Below, one piece after another: positions 1 to 5,580 of a DNA stretch of 6,617 nucleotides. Origin of the DNA: Ktedonobacter racemifer (GTDB lineage: Bacteria > Chloroflexota > DTOL01 > JACQYG01); assembly GCA_020723545.1 (NCBI GenBank), contig DYIS01000146.1:1-6617 (forward strand), in the 5' to 3' direction. The notes beneath the pieces are model-generated. The model was not told where the DNA came from and did no database searches. It saw only the letters and a program-made list of their open reading frames with translations. The position numbers and the translations under genes were made by a program. Position 1 is the first letter of the stretch. Every line of letters starts with the position of its first letter.

Positions 1-24
1 CATGGTGGACGGCTTGTCAGCGGG

Positions 25-783
25 CTAGGCTGCAAGGGGGCCAGCGTTCTCCTTTTTGCGGCTACGCTGTCGGTAGCTTTGGCCGCGGATGATGATGGTG
101 TGGGCATGGTGGGTCAGGCGGTCGAGGGCGGCACTGGCGAGCAAGTCGTTGGCGAACACCTCGGCCCACTCCTCGAAGGCACGATTGCTGGTGACGATCA
201 GCGAGCCGTGCTCGTAGCGCTCGCTGATGATCTCGTAGAGATCTTGGGCTGCCTGCGGCGAGAGGGGCTGCAGGCCAAAGTCGTCGAGGACCAGCAGATC
301 GGAGGTCAGCACCTTGGCCAGCAGACGAGGGTGCGAGCCGTTGGCCCGGGCCACGTGCAGGTCGGCCAGGAGGCGGTGAGTGGGTCGGGACAGGACACGA
401 CAGTCACGTTTGAGGGCTTCGCAGGCCAAGGCGTTGGCCAGATGGCTTTTCCCTACGCCGGTTGGGCCACAGAGCAAGACGTTCTCGTGCCGCGCGACAA
501 AGGTGCAGGTCGCCAGGTCCTGGATGAGCGTGCGATTGAGGCCCGGGGCGGCCGAGAAGTCGAAATGGGCCAGGGTCTTCTGGCCATCACAGCCCGACTG
601 GGCCAGGCGACGGGCCAGCCGCTCGTGGCTACGGCGCTCGAGTTCGTCATCCAGGAGCAGGGCCAGGAACTCGGTGGGGGTGAGCTGCCGCTCGGTAGCC
701 TGGGCGGCCCGGACGTCCAGGGTGAGCACCATGCCCGAGAGCTTGAGCTGACGCAGTTTGGGCAGGAGGGGGTGGGTGATCAC
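25..783 (-). CDS. istB: IstB, IS21-family AAA+ ATPase helper protein
   Basis: This is the ATPase partner of the IstA transposase. IstB proteins bind DNA and ATP, resemble DnaC-type loaders, and promote target selection and strand transfer. The product is 252 aa, the usual family length. Visible motifs are Walker A GPTGVGKS (about residues 106-113), Walker B LLVLDDFG (163-170), a sensor-like LIVTSN (195-200) and an arginine-finger-like ALDRL (219-223). The N-terminus (HPLLPKLRQLKLSGM) is the typical IstB helical start. I chose the GTG at 783 because it overlaps the istA stop as GTGA, giving translational coupling. The open frame continues upstream to 1185 only as an antisense-like extension inside istA. 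The C-terminus is basic (RSRKKE). No frameshift or missing motif is visible. Confidence 0.95.
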   Translation of the reverse strand: MITHPLLPKLRQLKLSGMVLTLDVRAAQATERQLTPTEFLALLLDDELERRSHERLARRLAQSGCDGQKTLAHFDFSAAPGLNRTLIQDLATCTFVARHENVLLCGPTGVGKSHLANALACEALKRDCRVLSRPTHRLLADLHVARANGSHPRLLAKVLTSDLLVLDDFGLQPLSPQAAQDLYEIISERYEHGSLIVTSNRAFEEWAEVFANDLLASAALDRLTHHAHTIIIRGQSYRQRSRKKENAGPLAA

Positions 784-2339
784 GACTCCACCTCCGGCGA
801 GAGCGCGAAGAACTCGGCGCCCGAGCGGGCAAAGGCGAACTCGCGAGGTGGGAGAGCGGAAGCCATCTCGGGGAGCGGCTCGCGATCCAGGGCGGCATTG
901 AGGATCGCCTTGATGCCCCGGTAGTGCGCATCGCCAAAGTAGAGCGCCCGGGCATAGGCCGCCTCCAGGCGCTGCGCGCCAACCGTCTCTGAGCTTCGCT
1001 CGGGCACAAGCCGCAGGATAGCCTGTGCGGAGCGCAGACGGTCCAGGGGCCGCTCGGCCAGCAGGGTCTCGACTACCCGGCTGGTCGCTGTTCCCAGCCG
1101 GGCCGCGATCTGGCGGCAACGCTCGGGCGTCCGCTCCAGATAGGCCGCCTTGTCTGCGGGATAGTGCTCCAGGCGGGTGTGCCACTTCCCTGGCTCCTGG
1201 CTGCGTTCATGGGTGGCCACCAGTACCTGCCCATGGAAGAGCTGGACGACGCGCTCGCCGATGTAGGCATCCAGGGTCTGGCCGATGTAGGTGTAGGGCA
1301 CCGAGTAGAAGCTGCTGGCGATGACCACGTGGCAATCGGGATGCACCTTCACCGGTCTGATCTCGCACAAGGCAAACGGCTCCGAGGGGAGGGGCAAGAG
1401 AGCCGCCTGCTCGTGTTCGGTGAACAGCCGTAGCGGTGCCTGGTGGGTCGTGCCGTGCTCGCGCGCTCCGGCCCGCTGGCACACCCAGATCGCCAGACGC
1501 TGGTTGGCGACATGGATGTCGGCCAACTCCTGCCCGGCCATGAAGTTGCGCTGCAGGTAATGAATGCCATTTTCGACCTTGCCCGCGCGCGCCCGTGGGG
1601 TATGGGGCCTGGTTGGGCTGATCACGAAGCCGTAATGCTGGGCCATGCGACGGTAGGCTTCCCCCAGCACGGGATCGTGCACCAGCACCCGCAGAACGGC
1701 GGCCTTGAGATTGTCGGGCACGATCCGTCTGGGAACACCACCCCAGCTTTCGAAGGCGTGCCGGTGCAGGGCAATCCAGGTCGGCGTCTTCTGGTCGAAG
1801 ACCAGTTCCGCATACTGGTGACGGCTGTAGCAAAGGGTGGCCACAAAGGCGCAGGCGGGTCGCAGGCGGCCCGTGGCTGGGTCATACAACCGTCCAACGG
1901 GGCCGAAGTCCACCTGGGCCTCCTCGCCGGGGGTGGTGTGAACACGCACCACCGCCTGCGGCTCTGGGGGACACAGACGATGCACGTAGCGACGCACCGA
2001 CGAGTAGCTCCCGGTGTATCCGTAGTCGTCTCGCAGGCGCTCAAAGATCGCTGTCATCTCCACGCGTTGGTCAAGCAGGTGTTCCACGGTCTCCCGGTAT
2101 GGCTCCACGCTCGATGGAACCCGAGGCGGCTGAGGGGCCGCACCCAGGGCGACGGTCAGGGTGGCGTCATCGGGCGTCCGCGCGTCCGGCTGCAGGTAAC
2201 CGTGACCTTGGGCCCACTCCCGATACCTGCGCACGGTCACCCGCGAGATGGCCAAATCCTTGGCAATGCGCCGGTCGCTTTCACCAGATCGCAGGCGATG
2301 AATCAGGTCTCGTAGATAGTTCATGTGAAGGCGCTCCAC
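780..2339 (-). CDS. istA: IstA, IS21-family DDE transposase
   Basis: This is the transposase of the IS21 element. It cuts and joins the element ends using an RNase H-like (rve) catalytic core. The product is 519 aa, full length for the family. An N-terminal helix-turn-helix (about residues 8-48, with RRIAKDLAISRVTVRRY) is followed by the core. The catalytic triad is visible as D144 (in AQVDFGP), D209 (in IVPDNLK) and E256 (in GKVENGIHYLQ). A C-terminal beta-rich region with SFYSVPY around 343-349 is typical of the family. The start is GTG at 2339, six bases after AGGAGG. An in-frame ATG at 2324 (MNYLRDL) is an alternative with a weaker site. The gene ends inside the first codons of istB (GTGA), so the two are translated together. 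A hairpin upstream can hide its ribosome binding site (see 2347-2374). Confidence 0.95.
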   Translation of the reverse strand: MERLHMNYLRDLIHRLRSGESDRRIAKDLAISRVTVRRYREWAQGHGYLQPDARTPDDATLTVALGAAPQPPRVPSSVEPYRETVEHLLDQRVEMTAIFERLRDDYGYTGSYSSVRRYVHRLCPPEPQAVVRVHTTPGEEAQVDFGPVGRLYDPATGRLRPACAFVATLCYSRHQYAELVFDQKTPTWIALHRHAFESWGGVPRRIVPDNLKAAVLRVLVHDPVLGEAYRRMAQHYGFVISPTRPHTPRARAGKVENGIHYLQRNFMAGQELADIHVANQRLAIWVCQRAGAREHGTTHQAPLRLFTEHEQAALLPLPSEPFALCEIRPVKVHPDCHVVIASSFYSVPYTYIGQTLDAYIGERVVQLFHGQVLVATHERSQEPGKWHTRLEHYPADKAAYLERTPERCRQIAARLGTATSRVVETLLAERPLDRLRSAQAILRLVPERSSETVGAQRLEAAYARALYFGDAHYRGIKAILNAALDREPLPEMASALPPREFAFARSGAEFFALSPEVES

Positions 2340-2346
2340 CTTTCTC

Positions 2347-2374
2347 CTCCTCCAGAGCGAAATCGCTGGAGGAG
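2347..2374 (-). promoter_or_regulatory. Inverted repeat that can sequester the istA ribosome binding site
   Basis: On the minus strand CTCCTCCAG (2374-2366) is perfectly complementary to CTGGAGGAG (2355-2347), with a ten-base loop that can itself pair as AGCG/CGCT. The 3' arm contains most of the purine-rich ribosome binding site for the GTG start at 2339. In a transcript that includes the whole repeat the site would be masked. This is the known insulation logic of other insertion sequences, where transcripts from outside are folded and poorly translated. A TATACT hexamer at 2378-2373, overlapping the 5' arm, could be the -10 of an internal istA promoter whose transcript would start inside the hairpin and escape folding. 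Its -35 is poor. Confidence 0.55.
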
Positions 2375-2415
2375 TATAGCCACTTACTCACCATAGTGCC
2401 ACTGGTGGACCACAC

Positions 2416-2499
2416 CGGGCGGCTATGGGTGGCCTACATCGGGCGATCATGGGTGGCACACATCGGGCGGCTATGGGTGGCCTACATGAGGCGACTATG
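2416..2499. repeat. 24-bp tandem repeats at the IS21 terminus
   Basis: There are three head-to-tail 24-bp units at 2416-2439, 2440-2463 and 2464-2487. Units 1 and 3 are identical. Unit 2 differs at five positions (GATC for GGCT, ACA for CTA). A truncated unit follows at 2488-2499, and a degenerate one, matching about 13 of 24 positions, precedes them at 2392-2415. The core reads GGCTATGGGTGGCCTACAT. Repeats of this kind at IS21-family ends are binding sites for the IstA helix-turn-helix and build the synaptic complex. The spacing is one unit per about 2.3 helical turns. Confidence 0.8.
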
Positions 2500-2519
2500 C
2501 CTGGATCAGTATAGCGCGA

Positions 2520-3209
2520 TCAATGACAGCTCAACGCCACGATGGCGTTGAGCTGGGCCTGGGTCACTGCTAGAGCTTTCGCTGGAGCCGGTGCCGGCTG
2601 GGCGGCCTTTGCCGCCGGCTGCACCCCCTGGCGCTCGGCCATGCGCCTGGCCACCCTCGCCACTTTCTCAGCGCGGACCTGGCTGAAGTTGGCCGCGTCG
2701 TGGGCATCAAGGTAGGCCTCCAGGGTCAGGCAGAGCTTCACCAGGTCGGCTGACGGGAGCCTCATGGACACCCGGGAGGTGGGCTCTCCATCAGGGGCGA
2801 TGCCGCTGGTGGATACCCGCTTCCCGGGCCCCGCGCTGACGGTGAGACGGTAAGGGAACTTCGCGAACTCACCCTTCTGGCCGGGGTCCTCCTCCAGCCG
2901 GAACACGCGGGACTCGCTCTTCCCCTCCCGCTCGCTGCCCCCGTAGGCCTCGAACTTGCCGGCCAGGGCGGTCTTGAACTCTCCGTTGGTGATCGCCCAG
3001 GCCACCAGCCGGGCATCGCCCACGTCGAGCCAGAAGCTGGCCCGGGCAGTCTGTTTGCCGGCCGCTTTGTCATAGCTGGCCAGCTCCACCTGGACCTTGC
3101 CGATGTCCACAGCATCCAGGAGGTTCAGGAAGTTCTTCGCCGTGGTGTACACGGCGATCTCCGGACGGATCTTGCTCGGCCCGGCGCTGCCGTTCAGGCT
3201 CTGCGTCAT
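2520..3209 (-). CDS. Possible internal translation product of the SWIM gene lacking the zinc finger
   Basis: Within the SWIM gene, in the same frame, codon 126 is ATG (MTQSLNGSAG). It is preceded by AAGGAG with exactly six bases between (minus strand 3221-3216). This is a better ribosome binding site than that of the full-length gene. It would give a 229-aa protein comprising only the unknown C-terminal domain. The site coincides with the acidic linker between the two domains, where an internal start would naturally separate them. Either both forms are made, as in some phage and plasmid genes, or two formerly separate genes have fused in frame. The acidic linker Asp-Asp-Glu-Lys-Glu codons alone could produce the AAGGAG by chance, so confidence is moderate. 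Confidence 0.45.
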   Translation of the reverse strand: MTQSLNGSAGPSKIRPEIAVYTTAKNFLNLLDAVDIGKVQVELASYDKAAGKQTARASFWLDVGDARLVAWAITNGEFKTALAGKFEAYGGSEREGKSESRVFRLEEDPGQKGEFAKFPYRLTVSAGPGKRVSTSGIAPDGEPTSRVSMRLPSADLVKLCLTLEAYLDAHDAANFSQVRAEKVARVARRMAERQGVQPAAKAAQPAPAPAKALAVTQAQLNAIVALSCH

Positions 3210-3584
3210 TGGGGTCTCCTTCTCATCATCGTCTGGTTTTGTCTGGGAGGGGGCATCGGCCTCTTCCTGGGCACCCCCGGGGAGCCCGTAACGCAGTATC
3301 ACCGCGAACACGTGCTTGCAGCGGATCCCTGTCTTGTAGAACTGGCAGGCGTCCACGCAGTCGCACGCCACCGGCGACGTCGGATCCGAGGCCGCCTTCA
3401 CTGGGTCCATGACAACCCGGTAGTGGTGGCCGTTCCCCCCATTCTTCACGTAAAAGTAGGTGGGGGCTCGGACCGTGATGTCCCAACTGCCCTCAGCGGC
3501 CCTTTCGAGCCGCTTTCGTTGCTCCTCGTAGAGCCACGTCCCGTCCCAGGGGGCCAGGAGGGCCTGTGCTACGTGCTGGTTCAT
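2520..3584 (-). CDS. SWIM zinc-finger protein with uncharacterised C-terminal domain, 3' end altered by the IS
   Basis: The product is 354 aa. The N-terminal part holds a SWIM zinc finger of the form CxC-x12-CxH: C74, C76, C89 and H91, in CDCVDACQFYKTGIRCKH. SWIM domains bind DNA or proteins and are found in bacterial accessory proteins and recombination factors. An acidic linker (about 105-125, DAPSQTKPDDDEKE) leads to a second domain (about 140-300) that I do not recognise. It is followed by a basic, Ala/Pro-rich tail (about 305-340). The start ATG at 3584 overlaps the upstream 59-aa gene as ATGA, preceded by a G-rich stretch (GGTGGGAAG). The last codons (SCH, stop) appear to be supplied by the IS21 end at 2528, so the native C-terminus is probably lost. 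A second start with an excellent ribosome binding site lies inside the gene at 3209. The function is unknown; a DNA-metabolism role on a mobile replicon is inference. Confidence 0.85.
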   Translation of the reverse strand: MNQHVAQALLAPWDGTWLYEEQRKRLERAAEGSWDITVRAPTYFYVKNGGNGHHYRVVMDPVKAASDPTSPVACDCVDACQFYKTGIRCKHVFAVILRYGLPGGAQEEADAPSQTKPDDDEKETPMTQSLNGSAGPSKIRPEIAVYTTAKNFLNLLDAVDIGKVQVELASYDKAAGKQTARASFWLDVGDARLVAWAITNGEFKTALAGKFEAYGGSEREGKSESRVFRLEEDPGQKGEFAKFPYRLTVSAGPGKRVSTSGIAPDGEPTSRVSMRLPSADLVKLCLTLEAYLDAHDAANFSQVRAEKVARVARRMAERQGVQPAAKAAQPAPAPAKALAVTQAQLNAIVALSCH

Positions 3585-3760
3585 CTTCCCACCCCCGCAG
3601 GCGTGGGGGCGAGTTTCACCACCTCGAGCAGGCCGGCAAAGGCCAGAAGGTACTCGAGATAGCTGATCCCCAGGTAGTCGCAGACCTGGCTCACACTCAT
3701 GCCCTGATCCCCCCGGAGCTGGGCGATGAGCGCCTGGCTAAGGGTAAGCTGGCCTGACAC
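3581..3760 (-). CDS. Small 59-aa protein upstream of and overlapping the SWIM gene
   Basis: A short gene with GTG start at 3760 and stop TGA at 3583-3581, overlapping the SWIM start as ATGA and therefore coupled to it. The start is supported by AGGAGG six bases upstream. The product begins (M)SGQLTLSQALIAQLRGD and continues with MSVSQVCDYLGISYLEYL, a helix-turn-helix-like pattern (short helix, LGIS turn, second helix), then a hydrophobic LLAFAGLLEVVKL. It has no cysteine cluster or clear membrane span. I do not recognise the family. A small DNA-binding regulator or a partner of the SWIM protein is a reasonable guess from its position. The structured leader upstream can pair with its ribosome binding site. 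Confidence 0.75.
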   Translation of the reverse strand: MSGQLTLSQALIAQLRGDQGMSVSQVCDYLGISYLEYLLAFAGLLEVVKLAPTPAGVGR

Positions 3761-3923
3761 TTTACTCCTCCTCTCTTTCGTGGGCCTCGGGAGAGGAGAC
3801 AGCCCTCATCCCCGTGGAGGGGGTGAGAAGGCTGCCCCCTCCCGGGGTGTTGGCGATTTCCCCTGGCCCCAGGTTCTGACCCCGCATCCTTTCTGTGCGG
3901 GGAGTCTTTTTCGGTGGCCAGGC
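3761..3923 (-). promoter_or_regulatory. Leader segment with a strong hairpin and an anti-Shine-Dalgarno pairing ahead of the 59-aa gene
   Basis: This untranslated stretch separates the conserved leader motif from the GTG start. Reading the minus strand, it holds a CCCCGCA/TGCGGGG hairpin. A large hairpin follows at 3847-3810, with arms CCCCG-GGAGGGGG and CCCCCTCC-CGGGG, 13 base pairs and one bulge. Then CTCCTCTC (3798-3791) is complementary to GAGAGGAG (3775-3768), which includes most of the ribosome binding site. The last pairing would mask the site, giving a possible on/off translational switch. No U-tract follows the large hairpin, so it is not a classic terminator. Confidence 0.5.
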
Positions 3924-4019
3924 CATCATGGTTCCCCACCGGCGTCATTGTATCCTGCCGGAGCAGGTCGTCACGGTAGGGGGAGATATTGCCACCGCTC
4001 GTGTGAGCGGAGGACAACC
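3924..4019 (-). ncRNA. Candidate structured leader RNA motif, copy 1
   Basis: First of three copies of a leader element. On the minus strand P1 pairs GGTT (4019-4016) with AACC (3933-3930). P2 is a hairpin CCGCTC-ACAC-GAGCGG (4010-3995). P3 pairs CCCC (in 3983-3979) directly 5' of TACCG with CGGTGGGG (its G-run at 3937-3934). P3 encloses a small hairpin CCTGC-TCCG-GCAGG. The junction segment between P2 and P3 contains GCAATA. The segment 3969-4019 is identical, base for base, to 4958-5008. The first gene of the SWIM unit starts 164 bases downstream. Confidence 0.6.
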
Positions 4020-4134
4020 GAAGTGGCATCTATCGAGAGGCAACACTTCTGTTCAGCTAAATGTAGGAAACCAGGAAAGGGACAAAAGCATTGAAAGATC
4101 CTTCGATCCGTCTCTGTCAAGGGGTTTGTTCGCA

Positions 4135-4140
4135 TATAAT
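4135..4140 (+). promoter_or_regulatory. Perfect -10 element (TATAAT) placed for leaderless transcription
   Basis: TATAAT ends at 4140, only seven bases before the ATG at 4148, so transcription should begin at or next to the start codon and the mRNA would be leaderless. The nearest -35 is CTGTCA (4114-4119) with a short 15-base spacer. TTGACA sits on the opposite strand over the same bases (4120-4115), so a divergent minus-strand promoter toward the SWIM unit could share this region. Its -10 (around TTTCAA, 4096-4091) is poor. No ribosome binding site precedes the ATG, consistent with the leaderless reading. Confidence 0.65.
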
Positions 4141-4147
4141 ATGAATC

Positions 4148-4597
4148 ATGGAAGATGAGTTGCCTCTCAGCCTATGGTCCTTGTTCCTGTGGGTGTTGCT
4201 GAAGGAACGCATCCGGCCTACGCCGCCGGAGCAACGGCTGCGGTTGAGCGACGAGTATTCTGCCTCGCAACCGGATGGATCCGGGGCCATCGAAGCCCTA
4301 TGCGACTGGCTGGAACAGCGCATCCGAACCACGCCGCGGCCCCATGGGAAGAGCGGGTTTATCCTCTGGCTGGGGGTGAAGGCAAACGGGCGACTTGTAG
4401 CTGAGGAATGCCTGTCATTTGACCTGCTCACCACGCCCCTGTCCGACGTTCGGGAGAGGGTCTTGGCCTTCTATGTACACCGTCTGGGCCAAGCCACGCC
4501 GGAGGCAGGGGATCACGCCGAGTTGATACTCAACGTGATCCCCCAGGGGTTGTTTATTTACGGGGCTCCCCCGGCCCCAGGGAGAGGGCATCCCTGA
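4148..4597 (+). CDS. Hypothetical protein, 149 aa, probably leaderless
   Basis: I do not recognise the family. The product begins MEDELPLSLWSLFLWVLLKE, a short hydrophobic, tryptophan-rich helix (residues 7-18, too short for a normal membrane span). A globular mixed region follows with IEALCDWLEQRI (48-59), GFILWLGVKANGRLVAEECLS (70-90) and HAELILNVIPQGLFIYG (123-139). The last ten residues are Pro/Gly-rich. Residue pattern and hydrophobic periodicity look protein-like, and the start is backed by the perfectly placed TATAAT. It is the only confident plus-strand gene in the core region, and its 3' end overlaps the convergent 90-aa gene by 44 bases. With no terminator visible between them, antisense overlap of the two transcripts is likely. 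Confidence 0.7.
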   Translation: MEDELPLSLWSLFLWVLLKERIRPTPPEQRLRLSDEYSASQPDGSGAIEALCDWLEQRIRTTPRPHGKSGFILWLGVKANGRLVAEECLSFDLLTTPLSDVRERVLAFYVHRLGQATPEAGDHAELILNVIPQGLFIYGAPPAPGRGHP

Positions 4598-4826
4598 GTT
4601 CGTCCCAGACATAGCTCAGGAACGCCTGGCGGGCCTCCTCTCCACGCTTAACGGCGATGGCATCTACGAAACGCATGATGCCGCCCCAACTGACCGCGGA
4701 CGCCACCAACGTGGCAGCGATTACTGGATACTGGGCGACGTCCAGCCGCTCGGCGGCGAGAAGGAGTTTCTCCCAGGTCCTCCGTCGGGCCGCCAATTCC
4801 CGGCGGGAGACATTGATCCCGCTCAT
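4554..4826 (-). CDS. Hypothetical protein, 90 aa
   Basis: I do not recognise the family. The ATG at 4826 is preceded by AAAGGAG with six bases between, a strong site. The protein is predicted mostly helical. It has a basic N-terminal helix (SRRELAARRRTWEKLLLAAERL, about 7-28), a moderately hydrophobic central stretch (VIAATLVASAVSWGGIMRFV, 35-54) that could be a buried helix pair or a weak membrane segment, and an amphipathic C-terminal helix (EEARQAFLSYVWDELRDAL). It stands alone as a transcription unit with a full copy of the shared leader element upstream, so it is probably co-regulated with ssb and the SWIM unit. Its 3' end overlaps the convergent 149-aa gene. Confidence 0.75.
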   Translation of the reverse strand: MSGINVSRRELAARRRTWEKLLLAAERLDVAQYPVIAATLVASAVSWGGIMRFVDAIAVKRGEEARQAFLSYVWDELRDALSLGPGEPRK

Positions 4827-4911
4827 CGCTTTCTCCTTTCCGCCCAGGGGAGAGCGATGAGCCCGCTCCCCCTGGCGCTAAGAATTACTCCTAGCTCCCA
4901 GTGGGGAGCGT
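4827..4911 (-). promoter_or_regulatory. Leader hairpins adjoining the ribosome binding site of the 90-aa gene
   Basis: On the minus strand, GCTCCC-CACT-GGGAGC forms a hairpin directly after the conserved motif. Further on, CCAGGGGGAGCG (4875-4864) pairs with CGCTCTCCCCTGG (4856-4844) with one bulged base. That 3' arm contains TCTCC, which is also complementary to GGAGA at the ribosome binding site (4836-4832). The two pairings compete: with the large hairpin formed the site is free, and with it opened the site can be masked. This is the layout of a translational switch, though protein or ligand control is unproven. Confidence 0.5.
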
Positions 4912-5008
4912 CGTCATGGTTCCCCCATCGGCACCATGGTGTCCTGCCAGGGCGGGCCGTCACGGTAGGGGGAGATATTGCCACCGCTCGTGTGAGCGGA
5001 GGACAACC
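4912..5008 (-). ncRNA. Candidate structured leader RNA motif, copy 2
   Basis: Second copy, 86 bases upstream of the 90-aa gene. P1 pairs GGTT (5008-5005) with AACC (4921-4918). P2 is CCGCTC-ACAC-GAGCGG (4999-4984). P3 is a five-pair CCCCC (4972-4968) with GGGGG (4926-4922). The GCAATA junction segment is kept. The 5' 51 bases are identical to copy 1, while the inner part of P3 has diverged by substitutions, so the halves evolve at different rates. The upstream sequence contains TTGACT (5038-5033), a possible -35, but no convincing -10. Confidence 0.6.
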
Positions 5009-5039
5009 AGGTGAAAAGGACAAAGTAGGATGAGTCAAT

Positions 5040-5063
5040 CAGGGCGGGGAGGAGCCCGCCCTG
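5040..5063. terminator. Perfect 9-bp GC-rich hairpin between ssb and the 90-aa gene
   Basis: CAGGGCGGG (5040-5048) and CCCGCCCTG (5055-5063) are perfect complements with a six-base loop. It lies between two minus-strand units, downstream of ssb and just upstream of leader copy 2, where a terminator for ssb transcription would be expected. Neither side has a good T-tract (the minus side continues ATTGACTCATCC), so it may be a weak or factor-assisted terminator, or a protein-binding palindrome. Confidence 0.45.
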
Positions 5064-5181
5064 GTAGATTTCTTCAGGGAATTCCGAAGCAGTGCAGCGT
5101 CATGCCTCCATCTGCCGCTTCGCCGCGGCCCAGGCGGCCTGGCGGCAGGGAGATTTCATCAGTGTTAAGGTTCGTTGCCGA
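5064..5181. other. Intergenic sequence downstream of ssb with no supported gene
   Basis: No convincing gene is visible. A 19-codon minus-strand ORF (5159-5100, beginning MKSPCRQAAW) is present but has no ribosome binding site. Longer open frames here are antisense or out-of-frame readings of ssb that run through. Confidence 0.4.
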
Positions 5182-5203
5182 GGCGGGGAGATCTCTCCCC
5201 GCC
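5182..5203. repeat. 22-bp near-palindrome just after the ssb stop codon
   Basis: GGCGGGGAGA (5182-5191) and TCTCCCCGCC (5194-5203) are perfect inverted repeats separated by two bases, starting about eight bases beyond the ssb stop on the minus strand. As RNA it would form a stable hairpin protecting the ssb mRNA 3' end. As DNA it could be an operator. No T-tract follows. Confidence 0.6.
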
Positions 5204-5211
5204 GCATGTCG

Positions 5212-5580
5212 CTAGAATGGTACGTCCCCAGGCTCCTCCTCTTCCGGCTCTCCGGATTCGGCCTTAGCGCTGTCCAGGAAGGTGATGTTGGTGGCCACCA
5301 CCTCGGTGTGCCGGCGCTTCTGGCCCTCCTGGTCGGTCCAGGTGTTGTTGCGGAGGCGCCCCTCCACGTAGACCAAGCGGCCCTTGACCAGGTAGCTGGC
5401 CGCCATTCCTCCGAGCTTGCCGAAGGCCACGACATCGTGCCACTCAGTGTGCTCCTTGTCCCCGGACTTGAAGCTGGTGGCGAGTGAGAGCTTCACCACC
5501 TGCTTCTCGCCCTCTCCCCGAGTCTCGGGGTCTTGGCCAAGGCGTCCCACCAGGATCACCTTGTTCACTGAGCCTGCCAT
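5212..5580 (-). CDS. ssb: Single-stranded DNA-binding protein
   Basis: SSB coats single-stranded DNA during replication, recombination and repair, and recruits partners through its C-terminal tip. The product is 122 aa, short but within range for SSBs of mobile replicons, with one OB fold (about 3-104). Recognisable signatures are NKVILVGRLGQDPE at the N-terminus, TEWHDVVAFGKLG (45-57) with Trp47, YLVKGRLVYVEGRLRNNTW (63-81) with Trp81, and DQEGQKRRHTEVVATNITFLD (83-103). A brief acidic tail (EPEEEEPG) ends in DVPF, close to the canonical DIPF/DDIPF tip. The linker is unusually short (about 10 residues). The start ATG at 5580 follows AAAGGGG at seven bases. It is a single-gene unit preceded by leader copy 3 and, further up, by a promoter-terminator pair that may attenuate it. 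Confidence 0.96.
   Translation of the reverse strand: MAGSVNKVILVGRLGQDPETRGEGEKQVVKLSLATSFKSGDKEHTEWHDVVAFGKLGGMAASYLVKGRLVYVEGRLRNNTWTDQEGQKRRHTEVVATNITFLDSAKAESGEPEEEEPGDVPF

Larger units (their letters stand above)
1..2528 (-). mobile_element. IS21-family insertion sequence (istA-istB), left end uncertain
   Basis: An IS21-family element transcribed on the minus strand. It has the family's diagnostic pair: istA (DDE transposase) followed, with overlapping stop and start, by istB (AAA+ helper ATPase). The istA-proximal side carries tandem 24-bp repeats at 2416-2487, typical of the multiple terminal transposase-binding sites of this family. The likely istA-side end is at 2528, where the minus strand begins TGTCATTGATC and the neighbouring SWIM gene changes from protein-like sequence to a quick stop. 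The istB-side end is not settled. It may lie left of position 1, or at 15, where the plus strand reads TGTCAGCGGG and shares the TGTCA terminus. If it is at 15, the flanks share only GCT, shorter than the usual IS21 target duplication, so this is weak. Both ORFs are intact, so the element may be active. Confidence 0.85.

Noticed and set aside
79..924. Long plus-strand open frames opposite istB/istA
   Set aside because: Antisense shadows of the GC-rich transposase genes, without ribosome binding sites or recognisable motifs.
25..1185. A 386-codon open frame covering istB and extending upstream
   Set aside because: The part above 783 overlaps istA in another frame and has shadow-like composition; istB starts at the GTG overlapping the istA stop.
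2416..2487. CRISPR-like array
   Set aside because: The 24-bp units are directly abutting with no spacers, and sit at an IS21 end where such repeats are expected.
4117..4434. Minus-strand 105-codon open frame opposite the 149-aa gene
   Set aside because: Its composition is that of an antisense shadow (Ser/Arg-rich) and it lacks a ribosome binding site, whereas the plus-strand frame has a TATAAT at its start.
5100..5159. 19-aa minus-strand ORF beginning MKSPCRQAAW
   Set aside because: No ribosome binding site and no independent support.
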